Below, piece after piece: positions 1-11,168 of a DNA stretch of 64,000 bases. The notes under the pieces are model-generated. The model was given only the letters and a program-made list of their open reading frames with translations, was not told the origin of the DNA and did not search any database. Position 1 is the stretch's first letter. Each line of letters begins with the position of its first letter. Source of the stretch: Podocnemis expansa (taxonomy: Eukaryota; Chordata; Testudines; Podocnemididae); assembly GCA_007922195.1 (NCBI GenBank), contig ML681989.1, forward strand, positions 51,126,933 to 51,190,932, read 5' to 3'. The position numbers and the translations under genes are program-made.

Positions 1-291
1 GAGGGAAGTGCCGGCAGACAGCAGGCAGAGCCGAGAAACCTGTTCTAGAGGATGGAGTGAGTGACCTGTAGATGGCATCAGTGGACAGCTGGCTTGAAAG
101 ACACTCCCAATGTACCCAAGGGTTGGTTGGGAGTCTAGTTAGCACTGATTCTCCAGCTCAGTGCCAGTTTTGCCATTAAGTGTGTATATTCTGTTATGTG
201 GTGTGAGTTATTGGGAACTTTGCTCTATACTAAGTTTCCTAGATTAGTGCTGATTTCTGTTATTTGGCCTTTTGCATTTTTGTTTTACTAC
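1..291. other. Unassigned sequence left of the first hAT element
   Basis: I see no gene and no repeat family I can name. The last eight bases (284-291, TTTACTAC) are the left copy of the target duplication of the neighbouring hAT element. Confidence 0.5.
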
Positions 292-784
292 CAATGTTCC
301 CTCTAAGGGGAGAGGGCAGCTGAGCAATGCCTGTTGCTCGCTGCGCTCCCCCCTCCCCCCCATGGGGCCCACTGCACATCCCCCCCGCTCCCAGTCCCCC
401 CCACTCCCAGCATCGCCCCACCACTCCTGACATTGCCCCCCCCACTCCCAGTCCCCCCGCTCCTGACATCACCCCCCTGCTCCCACTCCCCCCGCTCCCT
501 GCATTGCCCCCCCCCCAGCCCCCACAAACTTACCTTGGGGCTGGACTCGAGTGGCAGGGCCAGCCCTAACTCCTGGGCCAGAGATGCTCTACGGAGCATG
601 CCCAGATTTTCTGGGCATGCTCCTTTAGAGCTTCTGTGGGCGGGAGTTTTCAAAACTCCCTGCTCCACAGGAGCTCTGTGTAAGGACTCTGGCTGCCAGC
701 AGTGCACTGCCGGCAGCCTTCTGTGTGCTGGCGGCTGCGGCGGGCTGTGCTGCAGCATGCCAGCACAGCTTACAGGGAACATTG
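292..784. mobile_element. Non-autonomous hAT element with GC-rich, C-run interior
   Basis: The left end reads CAATGTTCCCTCTAA and the right end is its complement (GGGAACATTG). The element is flanked by TTTACTAC (284-291) and TTTACTAG (785-792), an 8-bp target duplication with one mismatch, which is the hAT signature. The interior is a C-rich pyrimidine tract followed by a CTG/GCC-rich part. It shares its ends with the element at 9434-9790. Open frames through it on both strands are not genes. Confidence 0.8.
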
Positions 785-792
785 TTTACTAG

Positions 793-1009
793 TATTAAAA
801 GTTCCATTTACTACACTCAGACTCATGCTTGCCTTACACCTTTGGGGTGCCTAGGGAACAGTGCGGGATTCCCACAAATCTGGGGGGGGGCTTGAGCCAG
901 TTGGTGGTGGTGTGTCATTGGGAAACCCCTAGATATAGAACCCAGCCTTTGTCCTGCCAACCTGCCCTGGCAGAAAGGTTACAGTGTGGACCTGTATCCA
1001 GTCTGCATC
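793..1009. other. Unassigned sequence
   Basis: This stretch has a poly-G run at 883-891 and no recognisable coding. It may be the end of a larger retroelement whose gag-like remnant lies downstream, but I cannot show a terminal repeat. Confidence 0.3.
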
Positions 1010-1085
1010 CACAAGAAATGGTCCACGGATATCTTTGTTGTATCTGCAGATGTGGATATCCACATATTTGCAGGGCTCTAGATAT
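1005..1085. repeat. GATATCC-type repeat unit
   Basis: Contains CACGGATATC, GTATCTGCAG, GTGGATATCC and a 'gcagggctctag' ending. The same words occur at 47620-47882. The repeated, partly palindromic GATATC/TGCAG words suggest a short satellite or MITE-like unit. Confidence 0.5.
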
Positions 1086-2673
1086 TGGCACCAAAGCACC
1101 AGTGCCGCTCCAGCCCTCTGCAACCAACCCCCTCTCAGGGACAAGGCCCGGAACACTTACCAGTGCCCTTGATACTGGAGGCCTTCGAGGACATGAAGGC
1201 TCTGCAGCTTCTTTCAATGCCCACACCTCCAAGGCCCCCACAGCCAAAGGAGAAGCTTGCCTTTCTGTCAAGGGTGTGGGCCACTTTGGAGCGGGGCTGG
1301 TCACTGACTACTCCGGCACCGCAGGCACCCCCAGGTCACTGGCACCAGAGCACAAGAAGGTCAGGGGATCAACTTTATCCCCGGAGACCTCTGCCTCCTC
1401 TGATGCCAAAATGAGGCACTGGTGATTCCCCCCTCCTTTCGGCATTGCCTGAGCCGGTGTGGAAGCGCAGTCACAGATGCTTTCCTTCCCCAGCATGGCA
1501 CTGTAGTGCTTCCCTGGTGCCAATTGCCCTAGCTCAGGTCTCAACTGGCCCTGCCCCCCCCCCCCAGTGCTGACTATACCTGTTCAGCAGCTTGCAAAAG
1601 ACCATTCCCCTAGGTGCAGGGAATAGGCACCACATTCCCTCAGGAACCACTCTAGCCTATGGCAGGACCGGCCATCATGCTATTAGCCCCCAGTACCGGG
1701 CTCTGCCCGGGACAGCCCTCTTAAGCCCTCTAACTTCCCTATAGCCTCTGAAATAGAGTCCTCTCCTGGCACCATTGGGCCTAAATGTAGCAGCACAAGT
1801 TCACACTCGTTCTCTTCCCCAGATGAAGCCATGAACCCTCGGCCCCTGTCCTATAGGGAGACCTATGCGCCCACTATGACCTCCTTGGCCACGTGGCAGT
1901 GTACCTGGGCCTAGAGGTGGAGCCCCTCAGAGTGGACCTAGATCCCTGCTTTGATCTGGGCTTTGCGGCTCCCCCAGCCACAATCACATTGCCACTGCAT
2001 AAAAGCATGTATGCCCTTGGAATGACAGGCTGGCAGATCCCTGCCTCAATTCCGCCAGTCTCCGAAGTGGCAGAATACAAATACCACTTGTCCCCTCGAA
2101 AGGTCTGTGTTCCTGGCCAACCAGCCTACACCAGGCTCACAGGTTGTAGAAACTGTCAACAGATGTGAAAGGCAGAGACAATCAGCTCCCACTCCAAGCT
2201 CCAGGGAAGCCAAGAAGCTAGACCTCCTTGGGAAGAAGGTCTGTTCGACCTCGACCATCCAGCGGCACATCGCCAACCATCAGGTGTTGGTTGGGCAATA
2301 CAATTTTAACCTGTGGGAATCCATGTGGCGCTATCGAGATCTACTCCCCCAGGAACACCTGGGGGACTATGATGCAATGTTAGAGGAGGGTATGCTGGCC
2401 TCCCATGATGCCCTCAGGGCTGCCGGGGACACCTCTGACATGGCCAGCCAAGGGATCGCCTCAGCCATCGGCATGAGGAGAGCAGCATGGCTGCAAGAGT
2501 TGGGCCTGTTGCAAGGAATGCAACAGGCTTTACGAGCCCTCCCCTTTGAGGGGCAATCACTTTTTGTGGCACCCACTGACTCAATGCTGTGTAGCATGAG
2601 GGATCCTAGGGGCACCCTATGGTCCCTGGACATGCACATGCCCCAAGTGGCCAGACATCCTCACAGGCCATGA
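1085..2673 (+). pseudogene. DIRS-like retrotransposon gag remnant (LAP2-alpha-like domain), frame-shifted
   Basis: The clearest part is 2107-2673, encoding a helical domain with FNLWESMWRYRDLLPQE, then a long alanine-rich helix with DMASQGIASAIGMRRAAWLQ, then LPFEGQSLFVAPTDS. This pattern is the gag-like domain of vertebrate DIRS elements, which is related to the C-terminal part of LAP2-alpha. The frames 1085-1414 (proline-rich) and 1893-2168 probably are upstream parts of the same gene separated by stops and frameshifts, with lower certainty. No reverse transcriptase or tyrosine recombinase is recognisable downstream. It is a dead copy; the second gag at 5496-5855 is a separate fragment. Confidence 0.65.
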
Positions 2674-3660
2674 CAGTCCCACCAGCAGCCTCATCAGCTG
2701 GTGTGTTGACCCTCCCCACATGACGACAGTGGAGGTCAGGGAGAGCCGGGAATCAGATCCCCTTCACCTCCCCGGACACCACACTAGGGAACTAACTCCA
2801 CCCCCCCACACTCCCAAACAGACTCGTCCCAACTTGGGGGGGGGGGGGGCTGCTCCTCTTTCAACCCAAGCCTCTTCACTGGGGCCAAACTAGCCCACTC
2901 TTACCATGGTGGGCCCCCATTGCATCAGACTGCTGGGTCCCAGACTCAGTATCCAGGGACCTGCCGCTTTAAACTGTTATGTTGGGCTCAAGAAAATTGC
3001 CCTCTCACTAGAAAGTTTCAGGAGCTCTACCCTCTCCTGTGGGGCAGCGTACAATTGCAAGCCATTGATTGACAGAGCCCCCAAGGGGGAACAACTTCAA
3101 AAATATCTATAATGACAATTGTGATAAACCCAATGCAGTAAAGCATATATGCTTATGTATAAATATATGTTTCAGGAATATAGGAGAGCGAGAACAAAAG
3201 TGGATGGAGAAAAAGAAGGAGGGCAGTTGCTGCCTCCCTCCTTGGTCTACAAACTCTGGTGCCTGAGACCATTTCTGGATGAGAACCCAACAAGTACATG
3301 TAGGGAAAGGGGGAATACGGTCAGTGGACCCTCGCCCCCCCCCCCATACAAATCACGTTAGAACCCGGGGATGCGTTGCTTATTCCAATCCCGAAATGAT
3401 CATTCCACATAGAGCTGCATTCAAGATAGATGGTCCTTCCACACTGGGGTGAGAAGGACCCCCCCCCCAATCCCCTGCCTCCCCTGGAGCTGTGGGCACC
3501 CACTCGATGCCTGGTACCCACTCCTACTTGCTGAAGAGAGTGAGGAGAGAAATGCAGCCCTCCTCCAACCTCAGGCTAAACGGGAAGAGCCGTATAACAG
3601 TTGTGACGGCATACACTGAACCACATGCCAATGCATGAGTTTCATGCTCTGCATGAACTC
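2674..3660. other. Unassigned region after the DIRS gag remnant
   Basis: Possibly the decayed remainder of the element, but no protein motif is recognisable in any frame. It contains a poly-G run (2838-2849) and poly-C runs (about 3339 and 3461). Confidence 0.35.
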
Positions 3661-3663
3661 AAT

Positions 3664-3900
3664 GGCTATGTCTATGCTACAGGGCTCGGTTAAACTGGCT
3701 TAATAAAGTCTACTTTGAGATGGCTTAAAGCCATTTTATTAAGCCAGCGTAGCATGCCCATGCTCAAAATGCCAGGAGACTGCCCATGTCCACACTGGCA
3801 GCTGCTAGGTCACCCTAGGACTGGTGCATTGTGGGTATCTCGCCCACAGTGCACCACAGCAGACGTGCCCCTCTCACTCGGCCACTCCTTTACTACAGGC
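3664..3900 (+). mobile_element. Fragment of a Harbinger-type MITE
   Basis: Begins GGCTATGTCTATGCTACAG, close to the GGCTATGTCTACAC terminus of the Harbinger elements in this window. It is followed by TTAAACTGGCTTAATAAAG and its approximate inverted copy (TTTATTAAGCCAG, 3735-3747). The right end was not found and the right boundary is approximate. Confidence 0.45.
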
Positions 3901-4345
3901 AATGAGTGCCCACACCCCCCTCCATACTGTGTGTGTCAACAGGGAGGTCAGGGAGCCTGACGTAGGTAGCCCAGCGACGTGCCAGCGCAGCTCTCCACAC
4001 CCTCCCTGTGTTGCCCTGACTCCTCTGGCTCTGGAACAGGCGCTGCAGGGCAACTGCCAGCGCAGGGGCAGGATGCAGCAGTAGTTAAGACTCAAACACC
4101 AGGAAACAGCCCATAGAGGAAGATGACGTCAAAGCACCTGTTATAATGGGAAAAAAAAGCCACAGCCAGGATTTACTCCTACTTTCACACAATCTAATCT
4201 AAAAGAAATAGCAATTTTCTTTCTGTCTTTCCATGTGATGTTTCCCAGTGTTTGAATCTGAACAACTGATTTGATTTGCTGTTAGACTGTGACCTGATCC
4301 TATGTCTTACACTCCCCTTCCTACCGTTCTGTAAATTCCCCCATC

Positions 4346-4449
4346 TTCAAACTGTCTGATGAAATGGGATTTTTCCTCCCATGAAAGCTCATCCAATAAA
4401 TAAATTTGTTAGTCTTAAACAGTGCCTCTGGACTCCTCGTTTGTTTTAC
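4346..4449 (-). repeat. Tortoise-type tRNA-derived SINE, antisense, 3' part
   Basis: Read on the minus strand it has ACGAGGAGTCC, AAGACTAACAAATTTATT, the GATGAGCTTTCATGGG block and CCCATTTCATCAGA. These words recur in the other SINE copies of the window. Both ends are degraded. Confidence 0.75.
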
Positions 4450-4479
4450 AATAATATCAGTGGGAGGGGTCCTTTGAGA

Positions 4480-5010
4480 AGGGGAGACACACACAGTTGG
4501 GCAGAGAGGGGGAGAGACAGGCAGAGTCGGGTTGAGAAGGGCAAGGGGGGAGACACAGGGGTTTTGGCAGAGGAGGGGGAGACACCAAGGATTGGTCTGA
4601 GAAGGGCAAGGGGGAGACACACAGATCTGGGCAGAGAAGGAGTGAGACAGGAAGGGTCAGGCTAAGAATAGGGGAGACATGATGGGTGGGCTGAGAATGG
4701 GAGAGACAGGCAAGGTTGAGCTAAGAACGGGGGAGACACGCAGGACGGGCTGAGAAAGAGAGACAGGCAGGGTTTGGCTTAGAACGGGGCAGATGAGGGG
4801 GTCAGGCAGAGAACAACGAGAAACACCGGGTCAGGCTGAGATGCGGAGAGATGCTGGGGTCGGGCTGAGATGCAGGGAGATAGTGGGGTCAGGCTGAGGT
4901 GAAGGGAGATGCCCGGTTGGGCTGAGGTGCTGGAGTCAGGCTGAGATGCAGGAAGATGCTGGGGTCGGGCTGAGATGCTGGCTTGGAATGGGGGAGATGC
5001 CAGATCAGTC
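4480..5010. repeat. Degenerate minisatellite, unit about 30-40 bp
   Basis: A unit close to 'gggtcgggctgagaatggg' plus 'ggagacac' is repeated more than a dozen times. Purines dominate the + strand. The units diverge along the array: 'ggagacac' on the left, 'ggagatgc' on the right. The open frames across it are translations of the repeat. Confidence 0.8.
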
Positions 5011-5079
5011 GGAGAACATGGGGAGTTTGGCTGTGTTGCACACAGCTGGGAATGCTCCCAACTGTGTTGTGTCTTCTAA

Positions 5080-5490
5080 CCAGCCCGCATCCCTATGTTT
5101 TCTGTCGTTGGGAGATCAATTAAGTCAACTTAAGGGAACTCCCTGTCCTTTAAGTGAAAGTTATAAAGTCGACTTTACCTGATGCTAAAGTCGACTTTAT
5201 TCCCCTGAAATGTAGACAGGGTTTTGTTTAAGTCGACTTAAGGGCCCTTAAACACACAGGGTATGTCTACATTGCCCAGCATTTTTGGAAAAATGTATTT
5301 CAGGATAAGTATTTTGAAGTAACTATCTTGGAAAAAACTTTTTCAAAAATGCTTTTTCGAGACAACAGTCTGTTGTGCTGAAATACCGTGGCTTTTTTTT
5401 ATTTCAGAAAAGAAAGTCTACGCTGGACTTTCTTTTTCGAAAAAAAGAAAGTCAATGGATGAGATAGGGAGGATTTAAAAAAAAAAAAAA
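5080..5490. mobile_element. Nested MITE-like palindromic repeats (AAGTCGACTT and TTTTTCGAAAAA type)
   Basis: The palindromic AAGTCGACTT word occurs several times at 5160-5250. A new terminus-like GGGTATGTCTACATTGCCC starts at about 5260, followed by AT-rich words such as TTTTTCGAAAAA. These are the same architecture as the Harbinger MITEs here: GTCTACA end plus subterminal palindromes. Exact boundaries cannot be set by eye. Confidence 0.5.
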
Positions 5491-5495
5491 AGCCT

Positions 5496-5855
5496 TTGCC
5501 GTGTCTCGTGATGGCTTTTTTCGAAAAAGCTATCTCAAAAAAGGATGTGTGGGAGGCATTAGACAGATTTAGACATCTACTCCCACCAGAGGCCAAGGAA
5601 GAGTATGATGCCTTCTTGGAGGAAGGTAAAATAGCCTCCCAGGACCTCCTCCTGTTAGCATGGGACGCGGTGAATATGGCGGCCCACACCATGGCCTCAG
5701 CGGTAACTCTGCACTGCGCAGCCTGGCTATGGGAGGCCAGAGTACCCCTGGCCTCTCAAGAGGTAGTCCTCAATCTCCCTTTCAGGGGCGACGCCCTCTT
5801 TCCTCCAGAAATGTCAGCTGTCCTAGGTACCGCTTGTGATCCTGGGGGGAGTTGA
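5496..5855 (+). pseudogene. Second DIRS gag-like fragment
   Basis: The open frame encodes EALDRFRHLLPPEAKEEYDAF, an alanine-rich helix with NMAAHTMASAVTLHCAAWLWE and LPFRGDALFPPE. Each block aligns with the fragment at 2107-2673, so both are copies of the same DIRS-type gag domain. The first methionine codes lie in the MITE-like sequence, so no true start is present. It is probably the 5' remnant of a DIRS element whose end is at about 9020-9064; the 3.1 kb between shows no recognisable reverse transcriptase. Confidence 0.65.
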
Positions 5856-8800
5856 AATACCTTGGCCGCCTTCCAACAGGGCCCCTATCGTGCCCTTTGG
5901 ACCCATAGGACCCAGGACAACCTGGCACCCCCCCCCTTCCTCCCCGTTCAACAGCTACTAGTGAGGACTTAATCCTCATCACCACAACTTCAGTTCAAAC
6001 CTCATCTGGGGGACCTTTCCTGGAAAGCCCCCCCCCCCCCCCAATCCATTTCCGGGGAGGGATTCCATCCGGCCACTCAGCGGTTTCAATGATACTCACA
6101 ACCCCACTGGCAATCACCCAAATCCGTCAGGGAGTGCAGCGTCTCAAGAAATCAAGACGCTTACAAAGGGCAGCTGTCCCATTTCCCCGCTGCCCAGCGG
6201 CTAGCCAATTAGCAGCCTCCTGCCTTGCTGGCTCCTCACAAGTACAACCTGTGAGCAAACCTTTCCCCCTTTGCCTGTAGGCGGATGGCTCAGAGGTTAA
6301 GTAGCCTCCCCTTTTTTCCGAGTAGGATGAAGGTTCAACCCCTATCCATACTTTCATTGTGGACCCTATTACGCCCCCTGAGATGGGGCTCGACCCTCAT
6401 TACCTGAACTTCTTGGACCACCATGGTGGTCACAATGGAGACCTGAGGTCCTGTGGGCATCCTGTAGATAAAGGTCTTACTACCAGCATGTTATCACGCT
6501 CCCACATAACGCCCCCTTACCCTGTGGGATACTCAGAGGTTCACAGTACACACGCCAATAATCAGAGTGTACCATTCCGCCGATCCCTGTTCCAAAGATG
6601 TGGTTTTCCATTTACTGCAACATTACCACACTGGGGAGTGCGGCTCCTGCACACCTCCCCATGGGGAAAGGCCCCCCTCCCTACTTTCCAATAGGATGGA
6701 TGGTAGAGCCCGGGTTAATCTTTGCCCCCTCCTTCTGTCTTCTGCCACCCTGACCAACGGTTATCAGACACATTTAGCTGAGCCTAACTTAGCTCACATT
6801 TGATCGACCTCACCGAGATCTTAAGGTATATGTCTCTAACCCAGGGTACTACAACCCACTTGACCCCTTAGGGTGAGCATATTGCTCTTGCCTGTCAAGT
6901 ACTGGACTCGCAGGCCGGAGCCTGGCTGGCGTTAGACAGCTCACTCGCAGTCTCCAGACCCGAAGTAAAGCCCCAACACTCACTACTCCCAGCTGGTCCA
7001 CAGCCTGGCGAATGACTGGGTTAGGGGTCTCACCAACTAGACCCCTGCCCCACTTTTGCCCTGCCTTACTTCCTCAAAGATGGGCCGCCCTAATGGCCAA
7101 AGACCCTTCTTCCCCTTCGGGGTGGCCAATCACTGCCACCAGAGTACTTCTCAAAGCCTGAACATCAGCATGTGGCCCCTTTCCATCGATGAAATGGTCC
7201 GGTGTCCCCCTTTACCTCTTGGTTAGAGATGAGGATACTCGCTTCTCTTCCTTCCCCATCAGACTTGCAGTCAATGCTGCTTGAACAGTCCAGAGAGTGG
7301 CCAGGAAGCTTTAGCCTAAGAGCAAAGGGTTCAAGGCCTGGAGGGGGCTCCAAGCGGAGCTCAGTGGGTATGGCCAAAGACCATTCCCACTGCTGGGGTG
7401 GGAGCCTGATCCTAGTCATCATTCCTTAGGGAATACCCAGCAGGGCTCCCCTCATAGTCTTTTCCCACAGCTGCTCATAGCCCTGGGTTCATCCCAGCAT
7501 AGCTCCAGGACACCCCGCTTGTATACCGTGCGGGTCCAACTCCCTTTCCCTCCTCATGCTTTGAAGGCTTTCCAGCTATCGCAGTCACAATTTGGCATTA
7601 TGCTCAGGCCCAACCGATGACTAAGGGCCTTTCCCACTCAATAGACCTCTTATTACACCACCTGTCACCCCAACCACCGATAGGGAGTTCGGGAGCCAGC
7701 TGTCCCCTATAGAACCCACTCCCAGGGCAAGCCTCCTAAGGGCAATAACATGCTTGTAGAAGGCCCTTCAGATAAACTGAAGGCTCGTAAGGAGACGGCG
7801 GGCTATGTACCCTTGAAGTGGAGTTCCTTCCTCACTCCCTTGGTAGACGCTGTTCCTTCCTCACGTATGTCCCGTCTCCTCCTACGGGGCTTTCCCTTCG
7901 GGGTGCCCCTTCCTGGACGCATGCCTCTGTATGTCGCCAGTCATAAAGTTTGGACCACATTGGCTGGTCTTGTCTTGGTGGTACGAGGTCATGTAAACCA
8001 ATGTCCCGTAGGCTATGGGACTCAATCCCTGGGATTCTCATGCTTATGAGTGACTCCTGGGTGTTACTTTATCATAACCAGCTCCTTGCCTTCTATACTT
8101 CTCTGGCTGATTACGAGCCACCAAAAAAAAAAAAACGGGGGAAGAAGCGAAAGACAAAGGGAAATAATCCCGTTACTACTCCCTCTTGTCGACACAAGGT
8201 TATCGATACCGGCGGTCTTATTCATTAGGGACTGCCACAGTGTCATCAGTAGGCTCATGTAGACCTGGGATATACCCATCAGGCTCATGTGGAGTCCTCT
8301 CCTGGTCTGCTTTGTATAGGGCCATTTAGTGGCCAGGCACTGCCTTCTCCGTGACGATCCGGGTGCTCTACTCCCTGTGTGCTCTTTGAGGTTGTCAACT
8401 GCTGCCTCCAGCTGCTGGCACTCCCTCCAACCTAGGACAAGGTAACTCTCCTAGGCCCTAACTGCTGGTAGCCCACCCCTCTGCGGGATGCCACATGTCC
8501 CAGATTCCTGCACATATCACGCTCATAGCGTGCAAGTGTCTCATACTGCCGGACCAAAAGAAACATGGTACACCTTCCCTTCCCTGTCCTGGAGGTGCCG
8601 GCATCCACCAATGCCAGCCCAATGATCCTATGGCCACCTAAATTCCCTTGTAGGAGGTACATTATTACGTGTTGCTGCCAGAACACTAATCGTCTAGGTT
8701 TCTCCCATCTCTGCAAATGTGGCTTTAGGCAGAGCAGTTAGAGTCGCACTCCTCGACTTTAACCAAGATAAGCTGGTATCTTTCTATGTATAAGGTGACC

Positions 8801-9019
8801 TCAGACCCTCCTGCGTAGGTGCTCAGGCAACTGGGCCGACTTTCTCCTCTGGGTTAGGTCCAGCAATCCCCATTTACCCTTGCTGGGGTGATGGTCCTTG
8901 GGTCGATCTCCTAGACCTCTTCAGGACCCTGGGCATGGACAAATACCCTTGTGAGAGTTATGCCATGCTGAAGGCAGAAGAGCCAACTCCACCCGCCATC
9001 CATCAGCATGGCTAGCAGT
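5856..9019. other. Decayed, unassigned region between DIRS gag remnant and DIRS terminus
   Basis: GC-rich sequence with poly-C runs, without a long open frame or recognisable protein motif. Its position between a DIRS gag fragment and DIRS-type termini suggests degraded DIRS interior. A tRNA-like stretch at 6280-6350 is listed separately. Confidence 0.35.
6280..6350 (+). repeat. tRNA-like stretch, possible SINE head
   Basis: It contains an A-box-like TGGCTCAGAGG and a B-box-like GGTTCAACCCC about 49 bp apart, as in a tRNA with a long variable arm. The acceptor stem does not pair convincingly, so I treat it as a SINE-like relic and not as a tRNA gene. Confidence 0.3.
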
Positions 9020-9377
9020 CACCTATTCCTGAATGTATCCGAGCAGCACTCGAAGAAGAACGGTGGGTTACTTACCAGTAACTGTCCTTCTTCGAGATGG
9101 GCTCCTTGGATTCATTCAGATCCCTCCCCCTGTCCCCGCATCTGGAGTTGGTGACTCCAAGGAGCTGGGGAGGGGCTGGGCCGGCAGCCACATATATAGC
9201 CACGGGGTGGCGCAGGGGACCGTGGCTGCCTACCCTTTTCCAACAGACTAGGGCAAAAAGTTCTGACCAATCAGGCTCTCCGACACGGAGACACCTATTC
9301 CTGAATGAATCTGAGCAGCCCATCTCGAAGAAGGCTGGTTACTGGTAAGTAACCCATCGTTACTGGTAAGTAACCCA
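9015..9377. mobile_element. DIRS-type termini: small palindromic element
   Basis: 9065-9110 reads GGGTTACTTACCAGTAAC then TTCTTCGAGATGGGCTCC. 9301-9356 reads back as CAGCCCATCTCGAAGAAGG then GGTTACTGGTAAGTAACCC, its inverted copy. The word GTTACTGGTAAGTAACCCA is repeated in tandem at 9338-9356 and 9359-9377. Another, partial terminus of the same type (CACTCGAAGAAGAACGG) stands just before at 9049-9064. Such 'ttcttcgagatg' ends are typical of turtle DIRS-like repeats as I know them. Confidence 0.6.
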
Positions 9378-9433
9378 CCATTCTTTCGTCTGTTTCTGCC
9401 AGGAGCGTGGTTCCTGATCTAATGGGTGCCAAA

Positions 9434-9790
9434 CAATGTTCCCTCTAATATTTTGTAGGCTGTGTGCGCAAAAAATTTCTTTTGTGCAAATTTTCGGAAC
9501 TGGTGTCCAAATTTGTGCACACTCCAGTGAGTGTGGTCAAACTTGCAAGTGCAACAGAGCAAATGTGTATGATGTAAATAATATATTAGCTTTATTTTGA
9601 TATGGTGATAGAAATGATTTTATAATTTACAAAGCCTTATTTGAAACATGCTACTTGAAACAGCTTTCTTAAAGTAGCATAAAAATATTCGCACTGTTGA
9701 ATTTTTTTTGTGCACGCTTTATTTTGTTGTGTGTGCAAGTTTCACAACCTGTGTGCATGCACACACGTGCACAGCTTAGAGGGAACATAG
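9434..9790. mobile_element. Non-autonomous hAT element, perfect 8-bp target duplication
   Basis: The left end CAATGTTCCCTCTAA pairs with the right end TTAGAGGGAACATAG. The flanks are GTGCCAAA (9426-9433) and GTGCCAAA (9791-9798), identical. The interior is AT-rich with 'gtgtgcgcaaaa' and 'tgcacacacgtgcacag' words near the ends. The ends are those of the element at 292-784 but the interiors differ. Confidence 0.88.
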
Positions 9791-10037
9791 GTGCCAAAGC
9801 CATTCTCAAAGGCAGGCAAAGACCTTGAACTAGGGCTTCTTTAAATTCAGGGGTCTCATACCCTGTTGCTTGTGCTAGCCAAAACAAAGTCCCTCCCCTC
9901 CTTAGTATGTATCCCTCTGGTCTTTCTGTAGGATTTTGCTGTCATTGTAAAATTTTCCTGCTCTGTTTTCCCCAGGACAGTGTAGCTTAAACAGCCCTGT
10001 ATACTCTGTAATGGAACCTGCATATTTGCCAGCAGTA

Positions 10038-11168
10038 TCACAGTCGGTAGAGCACTGAAATCATCTGGCCCCCATACACTTCCATCATGATGGTAGCTTT
10101 GTCTTTACAATTTACTCCTTGCATATTACTAGTCCTCTCTATCCAATCAATCACTGTCCCTTTGTTCAAAGGATCCAGACTTTTCCCAAAAGCCCTTCCA
10201 TGCTCTGGGGTGTATTCCTTAGCCTCCATCCATGTTTCAGGCGGTCTCTGTCCCCCAAAGTTCACAACCATAGTTGTTACTGGAGTCATTGGCACCATAG
10301 CCTTACCACCATTTTCTTCTACAGGCGCTGCAGGCCTCCTTCTTTTCATTAGATGGGTACTACAACATTTTTCCCTCTCTCCTGAGTCCATAGACTCATT
10401 AGAGAAACTGCTGTACCCAGTTTTCCGGGATGGATACTTCTTCACAGCAAGTAAAAAGCCCTGCATTTGTTTTACTGTTTCTTTTAACCTTTTTATTTCC
10501 AATGAACACCTAATATGATCAGCGCTGGTATCTGCTAACCCTTTTAGCTTGTCCACCAATTTTCTTAAGGCAACTTGACTCTCTTCTAATTTTTTTTTTT
10601 AACCAAGTACTGATTTTCCATGGTTACCTTTTCATTAGTGTCCTTAAAATCTACACTGGACACCTCTGATCTATCCATTTGCATATCCTTGCATCTTAAT
10701 TGCAAATTAAGACCTTTTATTCTTTCTTCTAAACCAGTTGCTCTTTTTTTTAAGGGTTTCCATTTCACCTTGATGAATACCCAGCATTTCTTTGTACCTA
10801 CTACACTTTTTGTGATGCTGTTCTGCTAGGGTAAACAGCCCATAGACCACTGCTCTTTTCTTATTAGGAGATTGTTGAGCCCTCAAAAACTCTTCCCATT
10901 TGATTCTGAGTAGAGAGAATGCCTCTTCCCCTACAAACAGTCCCATACGCCATGGATTTTTACATTTGCAATAAGAGTCCACAAAATATTCCAGGCTGTT
11001 TTTATTCATGGCAGGCTCCCAGGCTTCTGCTCCAAACTGCTTTTCCATGACAACACCTCCCGTAAAGAACTTACTTACAACACTTTCTCTTCCCACTATC
11101 AGGAGCAAATTGCACTTTTCACTCCTATACTGTTCAACTATGTCCCAATCCCAAGTCTCCTTCTCCAC
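10038..11168 (-). pseudogene. Gag-like coiled-coil protein remnant of an LTR retroelement, broken by frameshifts
   Basis: On the minus strand three overlapping frames (11168-10707, 10768-10586, 10559-10038) join into one protein of about 375 residues. It starts with a tryptophan-rich segment (MEKETWDWDIVEQY), has a helical middle containing VVYGLFTLAEQHHKKC, and continues as a charged coiled coil. The last part (DPLNKGTVIDWIERT) could be the start of a capsid-like region. Each frame change falls on an A/T homopolymer (about 10745-10752 and 10592-10601). I recognise the style as a gag polyprotein of a reptile endogenous retroelement but cannot name the family. No protease or polymerase is visible to its left. 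Confidence 0.45.

Noticed and set aside
4381..4665. Regular repeats resembling a CRISPR array or a coding repeat
   Set aside because: Units are contiguous, degenerate and without unique spacers; this is a minisatellite in a eukaryotic genome.
6280..6350. A functional tRNA gene
   Set aside because: A and B boxes are present but no convincing acceptor stem or anticodon arm, and no terminator just after; a SINE relic is more likely.
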